Shown piece by piece: positions 26,729 through 35,276 of a stretch of DNA of 64,000 nucleotides (the first letter of the stretch is position 1; every line of letters begins with the position of its first letter). The stretch spans positions 1 through 64,000 of the forward strand of contig CAIUWR010000045.1 of NCBI GenBank assembly GCA_903902915.1, in the 5' to 3' direction. Made by a program: the position numbers and the translations under genes. The notes below the pieces were generated by a model. It did not search any database and was not told where the DNA came from. It saw only the letters and a list, made by a program, of their open reading frames with translations. This DNA comes from an uncultured Hyphomicrobiales bacterium. GTDB taxonomy: Bacteria; Pseudomonadota; Alphaproteobacteria; Rhizobiales; Beijerinckiaceae.

Positions 26729-28115
26729 AATGTCGCCGCCCCGTCCCGCCGTCGCGCTGGTGACGCGAGAACTTGGCTCCTATTTCGGCGAGCGCCTCTC
26801 GACCAACCAGACCCTGCGCCGCCAGCATGCGCATACCCTCACCTGGGGCGAGAACCAGCCGCCCGACGCGGTGGTCTTCGTCCAGAGCGCGCAAGAGGTC
26901 GCGCGGGTGGTCACGCTTTGCACGGAACATGGCGTTCCCGTGATTCCCTATGGAACCGGCACGTCGCTGGAAGGCCATGTGAATGCGCCCTTTGGGGGGA
27001 TCTGCATCGACCTTGGCCAGATGAACCGCGTGGTCGCCGTCCATGCGGAGGATCTCGATTGCGTGGTGGAGCCTGGCGTCACCCGCAAGGCGTTGAACGA
27101 TTTTCTGCGCGACACCGGCCTTTTCTTCCCCATTGATCCGGGCGCCGACGCCTCCCTCGGCGGCATGATCTCCACGCGGGCCTCGGGCACCAACGCGGTG
27201 CGCTATGGCACGATGAAGGACAATGTTCTGTCACTGGAAGTGGTGACGCCGCAGGGCGAGATCATCCGCACCGCGCGGCGCGCCAAGAAATCTTCCGCTG
27301 GCTATGACCTGACGCGGCTCTTTGTCGGCGCGGAGGGAACGCTCGGCGTCATCACGCAGGCGACCTTAAAGCTTCAAGGCATTCCCGAGGCCATCGCGGG
27401 CGGCATCTGTCCCTTTCCCAGCGTGGAAGCCGCCTGCAACGCGACCATCCTCACCATTCAATCGGGCATCCCCGTCGCGCGCATCGAATTGCTGGACGCC
27501 TTGCAGGTGAAGGCGGTGAATCTCCATTCCAAACTCGGCCTCACTGAGACGCCCATGCTGCTGCTGGAATTCCACGGCACGGAGGCGAGCGTGAAGGAAC
27601 AATCCGCCCGCTTTGGCGAGATAGCGGGCGAGTTGGGCGGCGGGCCTTTCAGCTGGACGGTGAAGCCCGAGGAGCGTTCGCGCCTCTGGCAGGCGCGTCA
27701 TGACGCCTATTGGGCCGGTCTGGCGCTGCGCCCCGGCGCCAAGGCGGTCGCCACCGACGTTTGCGTGCCGATTTCGCGGCTCGCCGATTGCGTGACCCAG
27801 ACGCAGGCCGACATCGAACGCACGGGCCTGATAGCGCCCATCCTCGGCCATGTGGGCGACGGCAATTTCCATGTGACCCTGCTGGTCGACATGGACGACC
27901 CCGCCGATATCGCGCGGGTGGAAGGCTTCCTGCACCGGCTCGTGCAGCGCGGCCTCGCCATGGAAGGCACCTGCACCGGGGAGCATGGAATCGGCCAGCT
28001 CAAGCGCAAATATATGCGCGAGGAACACGATGCTGGCGCGCTCGCCCTGATGCGCGCCATCAAGACGGCGTTCGACCCGAAGGGGATCATGAATCCGGGG
28101 AAAGTGCTGGACTAG
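26718..28115 (+). CDS. FAD-linked oxidase, D-lactate/glycolate dehydrogenase type
   Basis: A 465-residue flavoprotein. The N-terminal FAD_binding_4 (PCMH) domain shows VIPYGTGTSLEGHV and PGADASLGGMISTRASGTNAVRYG. The C-terminal FAD-oxidase_C domain ends with the metal and substrate region HVGDGNFH and EHGIGQLKRKYMREEH, and closes with FDPKGIMNPGKVLD. These features fit D-lactate dehydrogenase (cytochrome) and the GlcD subunit. No GlcE/GlcF genes are adjacent, so D-lactate or another D-2-hydroxy acid is the better guess. The start is a TTG at 26718, five bases after AAGGAGAG. Confidence 0.88.
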   Translation: MPDEMSPPRPAVALVTRELGSYFGERLSTNQTLRRQHAHTLTWGENQPPDAVVFVQSAQEVARVVTLCTEHGVPVIPYGTGTSLEGHVNAPFGGICIDLGQMNRVVAVHAEDLDCVVEPGVTRKALNDFLRDTGLFFPIDPGADASLGGMISTRASGTNAVRYGTMKDNVLSLEVVTPQGEIIRTARRAKKSSAGYDLTRLFVGAEGTLGVITQATLKLQGIPEAIAGGICPFPSVEAACNATILTIQSGIPVARIELLDALQVKAVNLHSKLGLTETPMLLLEFHGTEASVKEQSARFGEIAGELGGGPFSWTVKPEERSRLWQARHDAYWAGLALRPGAKAVATDVCVPISRLADCVTQTQADIERTGLIAPILGHVGDGNFHVTLLVDMDDPADIARVEGFLHRLVQRGLAMEGTCTGEHGIGQLKRKYMREEHDAGALALMRAIKTAFDPKGIMNPGKVLD

Positions 28116-28162
28116 TCGCTTCCTCACGAATTTCCATTATTTGCACGAAACGCCCGCAGCTT

Positions 28163-28304
28163 CTCTCCCCCTTGTGGGGAGAGATTAGAGAGTGGGGGTC
28201 GCTCGATATCGGGCGTTAGCGCCTTTCAACCGCGCAAACGACCAGCATGCGCAGACCCCCACCCCGTCTGCTGGCGCAGCCTACCCTCCCCACAGGGGGG
28301 AGGG
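28163..28304. repeat. Compound palindromic intergenic element
   Basis: Two GC-rich hairpins flank this element: CTCTCCCC/GGGGAGAG (28163-28183) and CCCTCCCC/GGGGAGGG (28284-28304). Inside them GTGGGGGTC (28192-28200) is complementary to GACCCCCAC (28254-28262). The whole 142 bp could fold as one long structure. It lies between two converging genes. Similar G/C-run palindromes are common dispersed repeats in Rhizobiales intergenic DNA; that is recalled from general knowledge and was not searched. Confidence 0.7.
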
Positions 28305-28353
28305 TTATAAACTCCCAAAATCGACGTCTTGAACGAAACGACGGCAACTTGCC

Positions 28354-28620
28354 TCACCGCTCCTTCGTCACCCGGCACACCGGCGGGCCGGGCGTGCAGG
28401 CGATGCCCGGCGTCGAACATTGCATCTCGCCTGCGGCGGGACGCGTGCAGACCTGACAGGCGTTGGTCCATTCGGCGCAGTCCGCGTTCTCACGCCCGAA
28501 ACCGAAGACAGTCGCGGGCGGCGCTTCGGGCGCAGGGGCAGAGGGGACCGACGTCTCGTCGGCCCAGGCCGGCGCGGCGAGGATGAGGCAGACGGCGAAG
28601 AGGCGGCTATTCAGGGACAT
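28354..28620 (-). CDS. Small exported Cys-rich protein
   Basis: An 88-residue protein. The signal peptide is MSLNSRLFAVCLILAAPAWA. A Pro/Ala-rich linker follows, then a compact domain with six cysteines (DCAEWTNACQVCTR, MQCSTPGIACTPGPPVCR), which could form disulfides in the periplasm. No function is known. The pattern (C, W, paired C, STPGIAC) suggests a real conserved small family. It is short enough to be missed by automatic annotation. It lies just downstream of the FAD oxidoreductase in the same direction. Confidence 0.65.
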   Translation of the reverse strand: MSLNSRLFAVCLILAAPAWADETSVPSAPAPEAPPATVFGFGRENADCAEWTNACQVCTRPAAGEMQCSTPGIACTPGPPVCRVTKER

Positions 28621-28657
28621 GACCGAAGACTAGCTCAACCCCGCCCCTCCCGCCAGA

Positions 28658-30160
28658 TCACGCGGCCTTGCGGGGCACCATCCGTTCGCTGCGCAGCGCC
28701 TCGCGCTCGCCCGAGGTTCCGCCCTCGTGATATTCGGCGTCCTCGTTCACATCCCAGATGTCATAGAGCGCCTCGCCCGCCAGAATGTTCCGCACGGTGA
28801 GCATGGCGGTCATCATGGCGTGATCCTGATTGTTATATTTGTGCATGCCATTGCGGCCCACCAGATGCAGACCCGGATAGCTTTCCGCCAGCTCGCCGCG
28901 AATGGCGTCCACATGGGTGCGATAGGCGTCGTCATAAACCGGATAGGCCTTGGCCTGACGCACCACGCAGGCGTCCACCACCTCGTCGGAGCGGATGAGG
29001 CCGATATGGTCGATCTCGCGTTTGGCCAAAGCCACCAGTTCTTCATCCGAAGCGGCCCACAGCCCATCGCCCTCGAAGCAGAAATATTCGAGGCCGAGGC
29101 AGGTCATGCCTTCCTGCGGCACCAATTCTGGCGACCAGGACCGGAAGTTCTGCACGCGGCCCACCTTCACGGCGGGATCATGGATATAGATCCAGTTGTC
29201 CGGGAAGCTCGCCGAGCTCTTGGCGATCAGCGCCACGGTGAGGAAATCGCGATATTTCAGCGCGCGCGCATGGGGGAGCGTCACCGGGCTCGGCCCGAGC
29301 GCCGCCATCAGCTGGGTGATGGGCGCCGAGGAGATGACGTGAGGCGCGCAGAAGCTGGCGGCTTCGCCGCTCGCGGTGACCGCATTCACCGTCCACTGGC
29401 CCGTCGTCTCGTTGCGCGACAGGCTTTCCAGTCTGTGGCCCATGACGATGACGCCGCCCTGCGCCGTCACCTTGCGGGCGCAGGCCTCCCACAACATGCC
29501 CGGACCCTTGCGCGGATAGCGGAAGGATTCGATCAGCGTCTTGATGACCGGCTGGCCCGGACGCGCCGCGCCCTTGCGGCGGAAGGGCCGGATCAGCGAA
29601 TTGATGACCGCCGAACCAAGGCTCAAGCCCTTGATGCGCTGCGCCGCCCAATCGGCGGAGATGTCGTCGCAAGACATGCCCCAGACCTTTTCCGTATAAG
29701 TCTTGAAGAAGATGGAGAAGAGCCGCTCGCCGAACTGGTTGCGCACCCATTCGTGGAAGGTGCGCGGGTTCTTGATCGGCCTCAACTGCGCAAAGCCATA
29801 GGAGAGCATGCACAGCGCGCTCTCGAAAATACCGAGATTGCGCAGAGCCTCGAAGCCGTTCAGCGGGTAGGAGTAGAACTTGTCGCCATAGAAGATGCGC
29901 GACAGGCGCGGACGGTCGATGAAATCGTCAGGGAGGATTTCGTCCCACAGATCGACAACTTCCTTCGACTTCGAGAAGAAACGATGGCCGCCGATGTCGA
30001 ACAGATAGTCCTTGTAGCTCACCGTGCGGCTGATGCCGCCCACGAATGTCTCGTCCTGCTCGATGACGAGCACCCGGCGCCCTTCCTTGGTGAGCTGATA
30101 GGCGGCGGTGAGACCTGCGGGGCCAGCGCCGATGATGACGGCGTCAAAAATGTCGGACAT
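28658..30160 (-). CDS. FAD-dependent oxidoreductase, UDP-galactopyranose mutase-like
   Basis: A 500-residue flavoprotein with an N-terminal dinucleotide motif (VIIGAGPAGLTAAYQLTKEGRRVLVIEQ). It has a GGISRTVSYKDYLFDIGGHRFFSKS block, a PLNGFEAL segment and an FFKTYTEKVWGMSCDDI segment, which together recall UDP-galactopyranose mutase and related amine-oxidase-fold proteins in polysaccharide gene clusters. Whether it is a true mutase cannot be said. AGAGG lies seven bases before ATG 30160. The gtrA-like gene is immediately upstream in the same direction, so the two probably act together in envelope glycan synthesis. Confidence 0.8.
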   Translation of the reverse strand: MSDIFDAVIIGAGPAGLTAAYQLTKEGRRVLVIEQDETFVGGISRTVSYKDYLFDIGGHRFFSKSKEVVDLWDEILPDDFIDRPRLSRIFYGDKFYSYPLNGFEALRNLGIFESALCMLSYGFAQLRPIKNPRTFHEWVRNQFGERLFSIFFKTYTEKVWGMSCDDISADWAAQRIKGLSLGSAVINSLIRPFRRKGAARPGQPVIKTLIESFRYPRKGPGMLWEACARKVTAQGGVIVMGHRLESLSRNETTGQWTVNAVTASGEAASFCAPHVISSAPITQLMAALGPSPVTLPHARALKYRDFLTVALIAKSSASFPDNWIYIHDPAVKVGRVQNFRSWSPELVPQEGMTCLGLEYFCFEGDGLWAASDEELVALAKREIDHIGLIRSDEVVDACVVRQAKAYPVYDDAYRTHVDAIRGELAESYPGLHLVGRNGMHKYNNQDHAMMTAMLTVRNILAGEALYDIWDVNEDAEYHEGGTSGEREALRSERMVPRKAA

Positions 30161-30199
30161 GAAAAACCTCTAAGGAAAATTGGGCGTCGCCGACTAACG

Positions 30200-30691
30200 T
30201 CAGCGGCCCTGGCTGCTACGAAATGCGATGAGATTTTGCCCTGTGAATGACAGGGCGGCGGTCGCCACGGCGGAAACGACGAGGCAAATCTGGAGATGGG
30301 CCCCCGCGTCGAAACGCACGAGGGCGAGGAAAAGGGCGAAGTTGAAGCCCTGCGTGAAAAGCGCCACCGCCACATAGCGCGCGAGCTCCTCAGCGGGCCT
30401 GCGCCCGCTCGGCGCGAAGGTGAAGAGCCGGTTGAGGCCCCATGTCACGAAAGTCGCCAAGGCGAGCGACAGGACGCGGGCGGTCTCCACCGAAAGTCCT
30501 GCGCTGCACAGGCCCCAGAACACGCCGCTATCCACCGCAAGGCCGACGACGCCAACCGTGAGAAAACGCGCGATTCGCCAGGCTATGGGAGGGAGAGGCA
30601 AACGCTGCGCGGTCTGCGCCAGCCACAAGGCGAAGCGTGCGGCCGGAGCGGGGGAGCAAGATGGAGGACAAGAGCTTTGAGTAAGCAGCAT
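30200..30691 (-). CDS. GtrA-family membrane protein
   Basis: A 163-residue protein whose part after residue 40 holds four hydrophobic helices in the GtrA pattern (RFLTVGVVGLAVDSGVFWGLC, LALATFVTWGLNRLFTF, RYVAVALFTQGFNFALFLALV, ICLVVSAVATAALSFTGQNLIAF). GtrA proteins are thought to move polyprenyl-phosphate-linked sugars across the membrane. I placed the start at ATG 30691. A GTG at 30751 would add 20 residues, and neither has a clear ribosome site. It is divergent from the membrane protein at 30817. Confidence 0.78.
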   Translation of the reverse strand: MLLTQSSCPPSCSPAPAARFALWLAQTAQRLPLPPIAWRIARFLTVGVVGLAVDSGVFWGLCSAGLSVETARVLSLALATFVTWGLNRLFTFAPSGRRPAEELARYVAVALFTQGFNFALFLALVRFDAGAHLQICLVVSAVATAALSFTGQNLIAFRSSQGR

Positions 30692-30816
30692 CGGCGTCAA
30701 CTTTTTGAGAGTAACATACTGAATCAAAAATATTATGTTTGCATCGAACACGCAAACTCATTTAACCTGATAAAAATGAATTGAAAAGTCCTTATTACAA
30801 AAAGTTGTGCAATTTC

Positions 30817-32424
30817 ATGGCTAACCCGCCGTTCAGGCAGGTTGGCGACCCTCATTTCGGCTCGGCGGCGTCATCAATGGTTACTTCCAAGCATCGGCCA
30901 AAGGAGGCCGGAACCCGCTCACGTTCAGGAACGCTCGCCAGCGCAGGCCTTCCATGGCCATGGGCCGGCCTCATCGCGCTCGCGCTGGGCGCGCAACTGG
31001 CGCTGATCTGGACCCATGTTCCCTGGGGCGACGAATTGCAGGCGACCGCTCTGGCGCGCGAGAGCCACGACCTCGCCGACTGGTACTGGAATTTTCGTTA
31101 CGAAGGCCATGCGCCACTTTGGCATCTGCTGCTGAAAATCCCCCTCGCCTTCACCGACGACCCGACCGCGTTGAAAATAGTGCAAAGTCTCGCGATTCTT
31201 TGCAGCGCGGCGCTGATTCACCTGCGCGCGCCCTTCTCGCCCCGCGTGAAGTTTCTGCTGAGCCTCAACTATTTCCTGTTTTTTGAATATGGCGTCATCG
31301 CCCGCGACTATTCGCTGACCATCGTCTTCTTTTTTGGCGCCATCGCGTTCCGTCGCCAGCCGCTGGCCTGGCTCTTCATCGCCCTGCTGCCGCAAGGCGG
31401 GTTGCAAAGCGTGATGTTTGCGGGAATCTGCGGTCTCATCGTCTTGCGCGAACAAGGCTGGCGTCCCGGCGGCGTTCTGCTTGCGGCCTGCGGCGGCGCG
31501 GTCGCGCTGATCTGGATGTGGCCTGCGGCGGATTTTGAATCTCTCAACAGCCTGCGCCTCGCCGAGCCTTTCTTATCTCGCATTCTGCGCGCGGCCTATC
31601 TGACAGGAACAACTCTTCTGCCTGTCGAATATGATCTGGGACTGACCGGCTGGGAAGCTGCCCGAGAGCCACTACTAATCCTGACCGCGGGCGTCGTCGG
31701 GCCCATCTACGCGATACGCTACATCGGTCAACAAAATCGCTTTTCTGGTTTGCTGACGGCGTTGTTCGTTCTCGCCAATCTGTGTCTTTCCGTGGCATTT
31801 TACGCCATTGCGACACGCCATTTTGGTCTGTGGATCATTCTGGCCATTGGCATGGGCTGGACAACGCAGGAAAAGGGCGAAACGCCCCGTGGTCTGGCCC
31901 CCGCATGGCTGCTAGTCCTCGCCCTCAGCGGCCTTGGCGCGGGCCTGCGCCAGACGACCGCGCCATTCTCCACAACGCTGCAAACCTCCCAGGCGTTGCG
32001 CGAGAACGGGGGCCTGACGACGCTGATCATACCCGCCTATGCCCTGCTGGGCGCTGAAGTAAACGGCATATTGCGAATCCCGACCTACGACATGGCGGGC
32101 GAATGTCTGCAAACATTCGTTCGGTGGCGTCGCCCGGTTTTCATGCCTCCGCCATTCAAGGAATTTGTCGCGCAACGAGACATGGAAAATGCCGCCCGGC
32201 GGGGCCTCGACGCCATGAAGGTGGTCGCAGCCCACGCAGGGGGCCATGCGCTGCTCTTCTTCGACCCGCAGGTCGGCGAAACCATATCGACGCTGGAGGA
32301 TCCCGCGTTGACGTTTCTGCGCTTCATCGGGAAGGACTCGCCTTATGAGCAGAGACGCTACCTCTACCGGCTCGACGTCCCGCCCGACCCCAAACCTGCG
32401 CCCATCCCGACCTGCGCGCGCTGA
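30817..32424 (+). CDS. Polytopic membrane protein, possible glycosyltransferase-like
   Basis: About 535 residues with roughly ten hydrophobic segments and a C-terminal soluble part. An Asp-Glu pair follows the first membrane segment (IWTHVPWGDELQATALARE), as in the catalytic loop of GT39/ArnT-like lipid-linked sugar transferases, followed by EGHAPLWHLLLKIPLA. That arrangement suggests a GT-C-type glycosyltransferase, but I do not recognise a specific family. The start is uncertain (TTG 30781, ATG 30817 or ATG 30877; no strong ribosome site). It is divergent from the gtrA/FAD oxidoreductase pair, which fits a shared glycan role. Confidence 0.6.
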   Translation: MANPPFRQVGDPHFGSAASSMVTSKHRPKEAGTRSRSGTLASAGLPWPWAGLIALALGAQLALIWTHVPWGDELQATALARESHDLADWYWNFRYEGHAPLWHLLLKIPLAFTDDPTALKIVQSLAILCSAALIHLRAPFSPRVKFLLSLNYFLFFEYGVIARDYSLTIVFFFGAIAFRRQPLAWLFIALLPQGGLQSVMFAGICGLIVLREQGWRPGGVLLAACGGAVALIWMWPAADFESLNSLRLAEPFLSRILRAAYLTGTTLLPVEYDLGLTGWEAAREPLLILTAGVVGPIYAIRYIGQQNRFSGLLTALFVLANLCLSVAFYAIATRHFGLWIILAIGMGWTTQEKGETPRGLAPAWLLVLALSGLGAGLRQTTAPFSTTLQTSQALRENGGLTTLIIPAYALLGAEVNGILRIPTYDMAGECLQTFVRWRRPVFMPPPFKEFVAQRDMENAARRGLDAMKVVAAHAGGHALLFFDPQVGETISTLEDPALTFLRFIGKDSPYEQRRYLYRLDVPPDPKPAPIPTCAR

Positions 32425-32466
32425 AGCGCCATCGACAATCCGCGCAAAACCGTGCTAGGCGGCGAC

Positions 32467-33411
32467 ATGCTCGAAGGTTTGCCCCCCAATAACGCCGCGT
32501 TCATCATGCGGCTTCGCTGTGACGAAGCCACCGCCGTGGCGGTCGCCGACATCATCGTCGAATCCTCCGATCCGGCGGAGACCGCCGCTTCGGCCTTCGA
32601 GGAAGCGCAGGGCGACACCAAGACCTGGGCGCAACTGCCCTGGCTGGTGGAGATCTATTTCGCCGCCGAGCCAGATCAGGACGCTATCCGCGAACTGGTG
32701 AGGCTCGCCGCTGGCGAGGCCGCCGCCGAAGCGCTGGAATTCGGCACGATAAGCCAGAAGGACTGGGTCGCCTCCTCGCTGGAGGGGCTCGCCCCCGTGC
32801 GCGCCGGACGTTTTCTCGTGCATGGCTCTCATGATCGCGAGCGGGTGCGCCCGAACGACATCGCGCTGGAGATCGAGGCGGCGCTCGCCTTCGGCACCGG
32901 CCACCATGGCACCACGCGCGGTTGTCTTCTGATGCTCGACGCGGTGCTGAAGGAGCGCCGCCCCCATCGCGTGCTGGATGTGGGCACCGGCACTGGCGTG
33001 CTGGCGCTGGCCGCCGCGCGCTATCTGCACAGCCCCGTCGCCGCTGGCGACATCGACTCTATCGCCGTGGAGGCCGCCGCCTCCAACGCCCGGCTCAATG
33101 GCGCGACGCCCTGGCTGCGGCCGGTTGTGGCGCGCGGCGTCCTGCACCCGGGCCTCAAGGCGGGCGGGCCATACGATCTGATTTTCGCGAATATTCTCGC
33201 GCGTCCCCTGCGCAGCCTCGCCCCCTCAATCTGCGCTCTGGCGAGCGATGGGGCTGATGTGGTGCTGTCGGGCCTTCTGGCGCCCGATGTTGCGGGCGTT
33301 CTGTCGAGCTACGCCGCGCAGGGCTTCACCCTCATGCGCCGCATTGATCTGGAAGGCTGGGCCTGTTTGCGCCTGCGCCGGGGCGGAGCCGCGCGGCGCC
33401 CCCTCGCCTGA
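32467..33411 (+). CDS. prmA: Ribosomal protein L11 methyltransferase
   Basis: PrmA trimethylates ribosomal protein L11. The 314-residue protein has an N-terminal substrate-recognition part (residues 1-110) and a class I methyltransferase domain with the family-specific AFGTGHHGTTRGCLLMLD motif followed by VLDVGTGTGVLALAAARY. The FANILARPLRSLAP segment holds the Asn of the N(I)L motif. ATG 32467 has GGCGG nearby; an upstream GTG at 32452 is less likely. It lies 36 bp before the aminopeptidase, in the same direction. Confidence 0.93.
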   Translation: MLEGLPPNNAAFIMRLRCDEATAVAVADIIVESSDPAETAASAFEEAQGDTKTWAQLPWLVEIYFAAEPDQDAIRELVRLAAGEAAAEALEFGTISQKDWVASSLEGLAPVRAGRFLVHGSHDRERVRPNDIALEIEAALAFGTGHHGTTRGCLLMLDAVLKERRPHRVLDVGTGTGVLALAAARYLHSPVAAGDIDSIAVEAAASNARLNGATPWLRPVVARGVLHPGLKAGGPYDLIFANILARPLRSLAPSICALASDGADVVLSGLLAPDVAGVLSSYAAQGFTLMRRIDLEGWACLRLRRGGAARRPLA

Positions 33412-33447
33412 TTTGCGGAGGCGCTTCGGCCCCGTTAGTCTGGCGCC

Positions 33448-35268
33448 ATGTTCCAGAGCCTCTTCCAGACCTTCACCGATGACGCCAACGGAGCCATGGG
33501 CCCCCAGCGCCTCGAAGCGCTGCGGCGCGAGCTTGCGCGACGGGGGCTCGACGGCTTCCTGATTCCCCGCGCCGACGAACATCAGAACGAATATACGCCT
33601 CCCTGCGCGGAGCGCCTCGCCTGGCTGACCGGCTTCACCGGCTCGGCGGGCATGGCGGTCGTGCTGCGCGACGTCGCCGCCCTCTTCGTCGATGGGCGAT
33701 ACACCTTGCAAGCGCCCGCGCAGGTCGATGGGCAGGCCTTCGCGATTTTCAACAGCGGCGAAACGTCTCCCGACACCTGGCTCGAACAGCATGTGAAGAC
33801 GGGCTGGCGCATCGCCTGCGACCCCTGGCTGCACACGCCCGCCCAACTGGCCCGCCATGAACGCGCCGTGAAGGCCGCTGGCGGCGTGGTGGTCCATGCC
33901 GAAGCCAACCCGCTGGACGCCATCTGGACCGACCGCCCCGCCCCGCCCTTGGGCCCCGTGAGCCTGCACCCCGCCCGCTTCGCCGGCGAAAGCGCGGAGG
34001 CTAAAATCGCGCGCATACAGGCGGCGCTGGGCAAGGCCGACGCTCTGGTCCTGAGCGATCCCCACGCGGTGGCCTGGGCCTTCAACATTCGCGGCGCCGA
34101 TGTGGCCCATACGCCCATCCCGCTCTGCTTCGCCCTTGTGCCAGCCAAGGGCAAGCCGACGCTCTATGTGGACCCACGCAAGCTGAGCGACGCCGTGCGA
34201 CACGCCCTCGATTTTCTGAAGATCGCGTCCCCGGAAGGGCTGGTCCGCGACATCGAAGCGCTGGGCGCAGCCAAAAAGCTGGTGCGCTTCGACGCCGCCA
34301 CCGTTCCAGCCCGCCTCGTGCAAGCGTTGGAGAGCGCGGGCGGAACGCCGGAGGTGAGCGCCGACCCAACCGCCATGATGAAGGCGCGCAAGAACAAGGC
34401 GGAGCTGCGCGGCGCCGCGGCGGCCCATCTGCGCGATGGCGCGGCCATGGCGGAATTTCTGGCCTGGTTCGCGGACGAGGCCCCGCGCGGCGCGCTGACC
34501 GAGATCGAAGCCGCCAAGGCGTTGGAGACCTTCCGCCGCGCGACGAAGAAGCTGAAGGACATTTCCTTCCCCTCCATTTCCGGCATGGGGCCGAACGGCG
34601 CCATCGTGCATTATCGCGTGACCGAGGCCACCAACGCTCCTATCCGACGCGGCTTGTTCCTCATCGATTCGGGCGCGCAATATGAGGATGGCACGACGGA
34701 CGTCACGCGCACCATCGCCGTGGGCAAGCCGACCGCCGAAATGCGCGACCGCTTCACACGCGTGCTCAAGGGCCATATAGGCGTCGCCACGAGCGTTTTT
34801 CCCAAAGGCGTTTCAGGCGCCCAGCTCGACGGCTTCGCCCGCCGCCCGCTCTGGGACGCGGGCCTCGACTTCGACCATGGCACGGGGCATGGGGTGGGGT
34901 CATATCTATCGGTGCATGAGGGGCCGCAGCGCATCTCGAAACTTGGCGGCGTGGCGCTGGAGCCGGGGATGATCCTGTCCAACGAGCCGGGCTTCTACAA
35001 GACCGGCGCCTTCGGCATCCGTATCGAGAATCTCATCGCGGTGGAGCCGCGCGTCATCAAGGGCGCCGAGCGGGAGATGCTGGGCTTCGAGACCCTGACC
35101 CTCGCCCCCATCGACCTCGCGCTCATCGAGCCCAAACTGCTCACGCGCGCGGAGCTCGACTGGCTCAACGCCTATCACGCAAGGGTGCGCAAGGCGCTCG
35201 CCCCATTGGTGACGCCCGCCACGCGCAAGTGGCTTGCCGGCGCGACGAAGGCGATCAAGGCGGGTTAG
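33448..35268 (+). CDS. M24B Xaa-Pro aminopeptidase family protein
   Basis: A 606-residue metallopeptidase of the long form. Two N-terminal creatinase-like domains (first with LARRGLDGFLIPRADEHQNEY) precede the pita-bread catalytic domain. Its metal ligands are visible: DSGAQYEDGTTDVTRT (two Asp), HGTGHGVGSYLSVHEGP (His), NEPGFY (Glu) and IRIENL (Glu). Such enzymes remove the N-terminal residue before proline. Its stop lies only eight bases from the stop of the converging GH79-like gene, with no terminator between. Confidence 0.93.
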   Translation: MFQSLFQTFTDDANGAMGPQRLEALRRELARRGLDGFLIPRADEHQNEYTPPCAERLAWLTGFTGSAGMAVVLRDVAALFVDGRYTLQAPAQVDGQAFAIFNSGETSPDTWLEQHVKTGWRIACDPWLHTPAQLARHERAVKAAGGVVVHAEANPLDAIWTDRPAPPLGPVSLHPARFAGESAEAKIARIQAALGKADALVLSDPHAVAWAFNIRGADVAHTPIPLCFALVPAKGKPTLYVDPRKLSDAVRHALDFLKIASPEGLVRDIEALGAAKKLVRFDAATVPARLVQALESAGGTPEVSADPTAMMKARKNKAELRGAAAAHLRDGAAMAEFLAWFADEAPRGALTEIEAAKALETFRRATKKLKDISFPSISGMGPNGAIVHYRVTEATNAPIRRGLFLIDSGAQYEDGTTDVTRTIAVGKPTAEMRDRFTRVLKGHIGVATSVFPKGVSGAQLDGFARRPLWDAGLDFDHGTGHGVGSYLSVHEGPQRISKLGGVALEPGMILSNEPGFYKTGAFGIRIENLIAVEPRVIKGAEREMLGFETLTLAPIDLALIEPKLLTRAELDWLNAYHARVRKALAPLVTPATRKWLAGATKAIKAG

Positions 35269-35276
35269 AGCTCAGC

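Noticed and set aside
33226-34776. 516-residue minus-strand frame over prmA and the aminopeptidase
   Set aside because: Both metal-ligand motifs and SAM motifs are on the plus strand. The antisense frame is low complexity.
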